Origin: Iris pallida
Lineage: Eukaryota > Streptophyta > Magnoliopsida > Asparagales > Iridaceae
DNA: 64,000 nucleotides
Assembly: GCA_029216955.1 (NCBI GenBank)
Contig: JANAVB010015600.1
Coordinates: 36,196,497-36,260,496 of the forward strand
Direction: 5' to 3'
The position numbers and the translations under genes were made by a program. This document shows, piece by piece, positions 60,614 through 64,000 of this stretch (position 1 is its first letter; each line of letters begins with the position of its first letter). Below the pieces are notes generated by a model. That model made no database searches, was not told where the DNA came from, and saw nothing but the letters and a program-made list of their open reading frames with translations.

Positions 60614-60621
60614 TATTTATA
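60614..60621 (-). promoter_or_regulatory. minus-strand TATA box
   Basis: TATAAATA on the minus strand in the context GCTATAAATAGAGGG, a good plant core promoter. It points away from the plus-strand promoters at 61630, 61740 and 62953, leaving the GCGCATG array between them. Confidence 0.5.
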
Positions 60622-60948
60622 GCTGGGCAGATTGGCTGCTCATGCGCGCATGTAGGATGCGCCGGTGTGTGGGGACGCCACGTGGAGGTTGCTGATGGGG
60701 GCGCATGGATGATGCACCCTGATTGGGAGGTTGAACTCTTCATACTGCTGTTGTGAGCCGGCACGTAGCAGAGGAGAAGATCTTTCTGTTACTGAAATCT
60801 TGGATAAGTTGAGTCAAAGGACACATGTCGTCGACTCGTGGCTCAAAGATCTCGGATTTGGGGGGATGATGATCTGGTGAGCTGCGCCTTGGATTGGGCG
60901 CAGGAGGAGGCTGCGGCTCATAACCTTTAGGAGTTACAAACCATTTAG

Positions 60949-61262
60949 GGCGCATGGCTTCTGAGGCGCATGCAGGCGACTTTCCTTCTGTCTTTCGGGA
61001 TCAGAGATCAGTCCGGGGCGCACGGCTTTTGAGGCGCATGCAGAGCTTCAACTGGAGACTCTTTATCTGTCTTTAGGGATCAGAAAGCAGTCTAGGGCGC
61101 ATGGCTTTTAAGGCGCATGCAGGTTTGGGCGCATGGCCGCGGAGGCGCATGCGGGGAATTGAGACTCTTTTTCTGTCTTTAGGGATCAGTGAAGGGTCTA
61201 AGGCGCATGGCTTTTGAGGCGCATGCGGATCTGGGCGCATGGCCGTGGAGGCGCATGCGGAT
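60949..61262 (+). repeat. GCGCATG repeat array 1
   Basis: Six copies of a 28-bp unit like GGGCGCATGGCTTTTGAGGC-GCATGC (60949, 61016, 61096, 61129, 61201 and 61233), several separated by a TCTGTCTTTAGGGATCAG spacer. GCATGC/CATGCA (RY-type) motifs are frequent. Confidence 0.85.
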
Positions 61263-61739
61263 GGTTTAAGGGGCCACGTGGCAGTAGCCGTCGGAATAGA
61301 GTCATAATGATGCTGACGTAGCCGACGCTTCGTTTTCTGAAAAAGCTGTCAACCGTTCAGACATTGGAAAGCGTGCTACCAACTCTGGTGTCAGTTCAGC
61401 ATTTAATGTTTGTGACATTCGATGGACAGCTGAGTGGGCACGTTGGTTGGTGTTCCACTCGGTATGGGTATGTGAGAGGGGGCGCATCCTCTGTGATGTG
61501 CCGGGTATTGCAGGGCGCATCTGCACGATGCGCTTGATGCTGGAGGGCGCATCCATGTGATGCGCCGTTTGGCTAGCGCATCCGACATGTCTTTTAATGC
61601 TGCGGCTGTCTCGCTCTTCGAGTGCTATAAATAGCCGTTTGGCTGAATTCAAGGCGTCCGGTTCATCCATTTAATGCAAATTTATTGCACAGAATTCGGA
61701 GAGCCATCCACTTGGCGTATGGGTTTGATCTGCCCGGCC

Positions 61740-61747
61740 TATAAATA
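61740..61747 (+). promoter_or_regulatory. TATA box upstream of the 61796 ORF
   Basis: TATAAATA in CCTATAAATAGTGG, about 50 bp before ATG 61796. A second TATAAATA is upstream at about 61626. Confidence 0.5.
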
Positions 61748-61795
61748 GTGGTATGGAGAGAAGGTTTGCTCCTCGTTCCCTCACGTTCTTCCAAC

Positions 61796-62236
61796 ATGAA
61801 CTTGAATATGCGGGTGCATTCTGTCGATGAAGTGCTCCCGAGGGTGAAGATGAGACGTCGTGTTGTCTTTGATGCACTTGAAGGTGACTGTTACATCCAA
61901 AAGACGGAGTCGAGGGCTTCTGAGGCAGACGGAAGGTGCCTGTTGCATCCAAAGATAGGGATGTTCGGGCCCCGTCTCCGTTGTTCTGGAAGAGCCGTAG
62001 ATCGGAATGGCGGTGCTAGGCTCTCTCTTCCTTCAAAGTGGGTGTCGTCCACTCTAGTTGTGTTGAGAGCTCCCTTGTGCTGTGGTTTCGATCACGGTCT
62101 TCCTTGGGCTTTGGAGGCTCTTTCGAAGCCTCCCCTGGCCACAGTTTTGCCGTGCTCCTCCTTGGTTCCAGCCAGAGGGTTAAATGCTTTGTGGAAGCAT
62201 TTATCCGGTGACCCTGGCTGGAAGGGCGGCACATAG
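61796..62236 (+). CDS. hypothetical 146-aa protein (unrecognised)
   Basis: The ATG at 61796 (MNLNMRVHSVDEVLPRVKMR) follows a TATA box at 61740. TAG ends the frame at 62234-62236 and AATAAA occurs at 62584, so the parts of a transcription unit are present. Residues 1-60 are basic and mixed; the C-terminal half is rich in Leu, Ser and Pro. No domain, signal peptide or membrane segment is recognised. The ORF could be chance coding within an LTR-like or repetitive region, as GCGCATG repeats follow directly. Confidence 0.35.
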   Translation: MNLNMRVHSVDEVLPRVKMRRRVVFDALEGDCYIQKTESRASEADGRCLLHPKIGMFGPRLRCSGRAVDRNGGARLSLPSKWVSSTLVVLRAPLCCGFDHGLPWALEALSKPPLATVLPCSSLVPARGLNALWKHLSGDPGWKGGT

Positions 62237-62316
62237 CTGGGCTCTGCTCGGCCAGGTGAGCCTGGCTGGAAGAATTTGGCTGAAGGGATGCACATAACTG
62301 AGCTGCTGAAGAGATG

Positions 62317-62500
62317 ATGGGATGCGCCTGGCTGGAGGCGCATGGTGGCTGCTGCACCTGTCTGAGGGCGCGTGATGACTGATGCGCCTATCTGGAGGCG
62401 CATGATGGCTGTTGCGCCTGTCTGAGGGCGCATGATGACTGATGTGCCTATCTGGAGGCGCATGGTGGCTGTTGTGCCTGTCTGAGGGCGCATGGTGGCC
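62317..62500 (+). repeat. GCGCATG repeat array 2, about 60-bp unit
   Basis: CTATCTGGAGGCGCATG and CCTGTCTGAGGGCGCATG alternate with TGATGACTGATGCGCC and TGGTGGCTGTTGCGCC for about three periods. The minus-strand ORFs with MRPQTGTTATMRLQ-type repeats are products of it. Confidence 0.85.
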
Positions 62501-62583
62501 GCTGGCTGTAGATCTAGGATCTTTCCTTTGTAGAAATTCTCCTTTGTACAACCTTTTCTAGACATGTAATAGACTTTTATATG

Positions 62584-62589
62584 AATAAA
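62584..62589 (+). terminator. AATAAA polyadenylation signal
   Basis: AATAAA in TATGAATAAAAAGTCC, downstream of the 61796 ORF and array 2, with T-rich sequence just after. It marks a likely transcript end. Confidence 0.45.
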
Positions 62590-62952
62590 AAGTCCTTTTT
62601 CGAATGTCTATGGCTTATTTTGATTTTGCAGTCTGAGTTCTGGTGCATGTAGTGTCTGGCGCATGGGCTTTCTGATTGTGAAATTCCATGCTTCTACAAG
62701 ACCCCCTTCAAAGTTTTCAAAACTTTTGAATAAGTTTTGGAATACTTTGAATAAGAAGCATGGAGGTCGGGGCGCATGATTGTTGGGCGCATGCCTGTTC
62801 TGGCGCATGCTCCTTCCGGCTGATGATAATGACGCTTTGGTAACCCAAAAGATTAATGATGATCTTTTGGTTGTATTTGCTGTTATCTTTTTACGGAACC
62901 CGAAGCGACGGCTGAGATTACACGTCATCGGTTCACGTGTGCGACCAAGTCC

Positions 62953-62960
62953 TATAAATA
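62953..62960 (+). promoter_or_regulatory. TATA box of the last gene
   Basis: TATAAATA in CCTATAAATAGGTG lies about 98 bp before ATG 63058. A CT-rich leader ending TTCTTCGAGAGA lies between. Confidence 0.65.
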
Positions 62961-63057
62961 GGTGAGGGTTGGAGAGAGAAAGAGATCTTTTTCTCTGTGC
63001 TTTTTGCTTTCTTTAGAGTTCTTCTTCCAAAACCCTAACTTTTTCTTCTTCGAGAGA

Positions 63058-64000
63058 ATGGCTCCCAAGACTCCTCGCGGTGGTGCCGGCAAGGGGAAGG
63101 AGAAAGCGAAGGAGTTTGTCGACGAGGATGCACCTATCACCTCTGCGACTCCGGCAGACGTTCGCCCTGAGGTGACGGGTGGGTTTCATCTCCTTCGTAA
63201 GCTTTTAGGCTATATCGTGCCCTAACTCAAAACCTGCTGACGCGTATGGACTTTTGTCCTGATGATACGCCGAAGTTTTATCCTGCCGACGTGCATAGGT
63301 TTACACCTTTATCATGCACCGAGGTTTAATGGCTGGCATGCATGGGTTTTGTACCCTGATGATGCGCCGAAGCTCCAATGCTGACGCGCATGGCCTACGC
63401 CCTGATGATGCGCCGAAGCTCTAATGCCGACGCGCATGGGCTTACGCCCTGATGATGCGCCGAGGCAAGCTGACGCGCACGGGCTCATGCCCTGATGATG
63501 CGCCGAAGCAAGCTGACGGGCTTATACCCTGATGCGCCAGTTTATTTGACACATTCTTCTTGGCTGACTTCGACTTTTGTTGTGCCAGTGTCAATGACGA
63601 TCCCTTTGCTGAATGAGGTCCTCTTGGATGCTTCTCTTTGTCAAATGGGAGTTGACTTTGATGAGGCGGTGATCAACCCTGCGAAGGATGCCATCTTACA
63701 GGACCAACCTCGTGAGAGGATGATGCAAATCCAGGCCCAGTTGCCGCCTTTCCTTCAGAATATGATGGAGAGTGGTAAACTAAAGTCTGCTGAATCTGAA
63801 GGTGTAACCTTCTTAAAACCTGCCTTTCTGTTTGGCGACCGACTAGTCTCTTCCGAGGCGAAGATACTGAGGATCAGAGAAGACTGGTTCTTTTCTGCTA
63901 AGGGCATGACTCTATACATGCGGCAGGTTGACCGCCAGCTGCCGCTGACGGCTTTTTATCGTCTAGCTTCGAAGAGAAAGATGGGTTGGAAACTAACTCC
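63058..64000 (+). CDS. unrecognised two-exon gene, open at the window end
   Basis: ATG 63058 starts MAPKTPRGGAGKGKEKAKEF, a Lys/Gly-rich N-terminus. Exon 1 runs to 63196 (phase 1, CTTC|GTAAGC). Exon 2 starts at 63589 after GTGCCAG, and reads without a stop to 64000 (LSMTIPLLNEVLLDASLCQM, NPAKDAILQDQPRERMMQIQ, WFFSAKGMTLYMRQVDRQL). The joined phase is consistent and gives at least 183 residues. Exon 2 looks like a soluble, helical protein. I do not recognise the family. It could be a host gene or a gag-like ORF of an unfamiliar element. The intron carries a GCGCATG-type minisatellite. Without splicing, exon 1 ends in TAA at 63223-63225 and gives 55 aa. Confidence 0.55.
63232..63545 (+). repeat. 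GCGCATG repeat array 3, inside the intron of the last gene
   Basis: About six copies of a 45-60-bp unit, GCTGACGCGCATGG...CTTACGCCCTGATGATGCG-CCGAAGC. Shares the GCGCATG and TGCGCC words with arrays 1 and 2 but has different filler. Confidence 0.85.

Noticed and set aside
62092..62565. 157-aa minus-strand ORF with MRPQTG/MRLQIG repeats
   Set aside because: A translation of tandem array 2; no independent coding evidence.

Overview
This window is plant nuclear DNA, almost certainly from an angiosperm: short exons with GT..AG introns, a plastid-type ribose-5-phosphate isomerase, plant-type CTLH/WD40 genes, and a dense mix of Ty3/gypsy chromovirus, Ty1/copia, LINE, Helitron, MULE, hAT and Harbinger-like sequences. 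Species cannot be fixed from the sequence. No rRNA, tRNA, CRISPR or prokaryotic features were seen.

Layout. 1-1635: 3' end of a Ty3/gypsy chromovirus (integrase, chromodomain, PPT, truncated LTR). 2771-16782: a tandem segmental duplication carrying two WDR26-like (LisH/CTLH/WD40) genes. Copy A has four exons and one nonsense codon. Copy B has a frameshift and is split by a ~1.4-kb-arm inverted duplication of its own first coding exon, making a large potential hairpin. 17190-20622: two copia remnants, one carrying a 689-bp MULE-type MITE with a polypurine/polypyrimidine core and an 854-bp Harbinger-like palindrome.

20990-41873: a retrotransposon nest. An LTR on the minus strand is interrupted by a plus-strand element with ~4.2-kb LTRs and a 2.25-kb non-coding interior (LARD-like; TSD AAGTG). 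The 3' LTR of that element is itself interrupted by a minus-strand element with 2.4-kb LTRs and a non-coding interior (TSD ACTAT, tRNA-Met PBS).

42529-52605: the one clearly intact host gene, a ribose-5-phosphate isomerase 4-like gene on the minus strand. Its nine exons join in phase into 295 codons, and its introns carry a 1083-bp solo LTR (TSD TTGGA), a 3.4-kb deleted copia element, a MITE and two long homopolymers.

52606-58885: promoter side of that gene, then a MITE cluster, a 265-bp Helitron inside a MITE, a LINE 3' end and a hAT MITE with an 8-bp TSD. 58886-59955: broken MULE/FAR1-type zinc-finger coding sequence containing an array of eight alternating, self-complementary 25-bp units. 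60000-64000: an unrecognised region with several TATA boxes on both strands, three arrays of GCGCATG/TGCGCC repeats, a small unknown ORF, and the start of an open two-exon gene of unknown function that runs off the window.

Functionally only the isomerase gene looks like a working metabolic gene. The WDR26 pair is decaying and may now act, if at all, as a source of double-stranded RNA. Most of the rest is transposon history that can be ordered by nesting.
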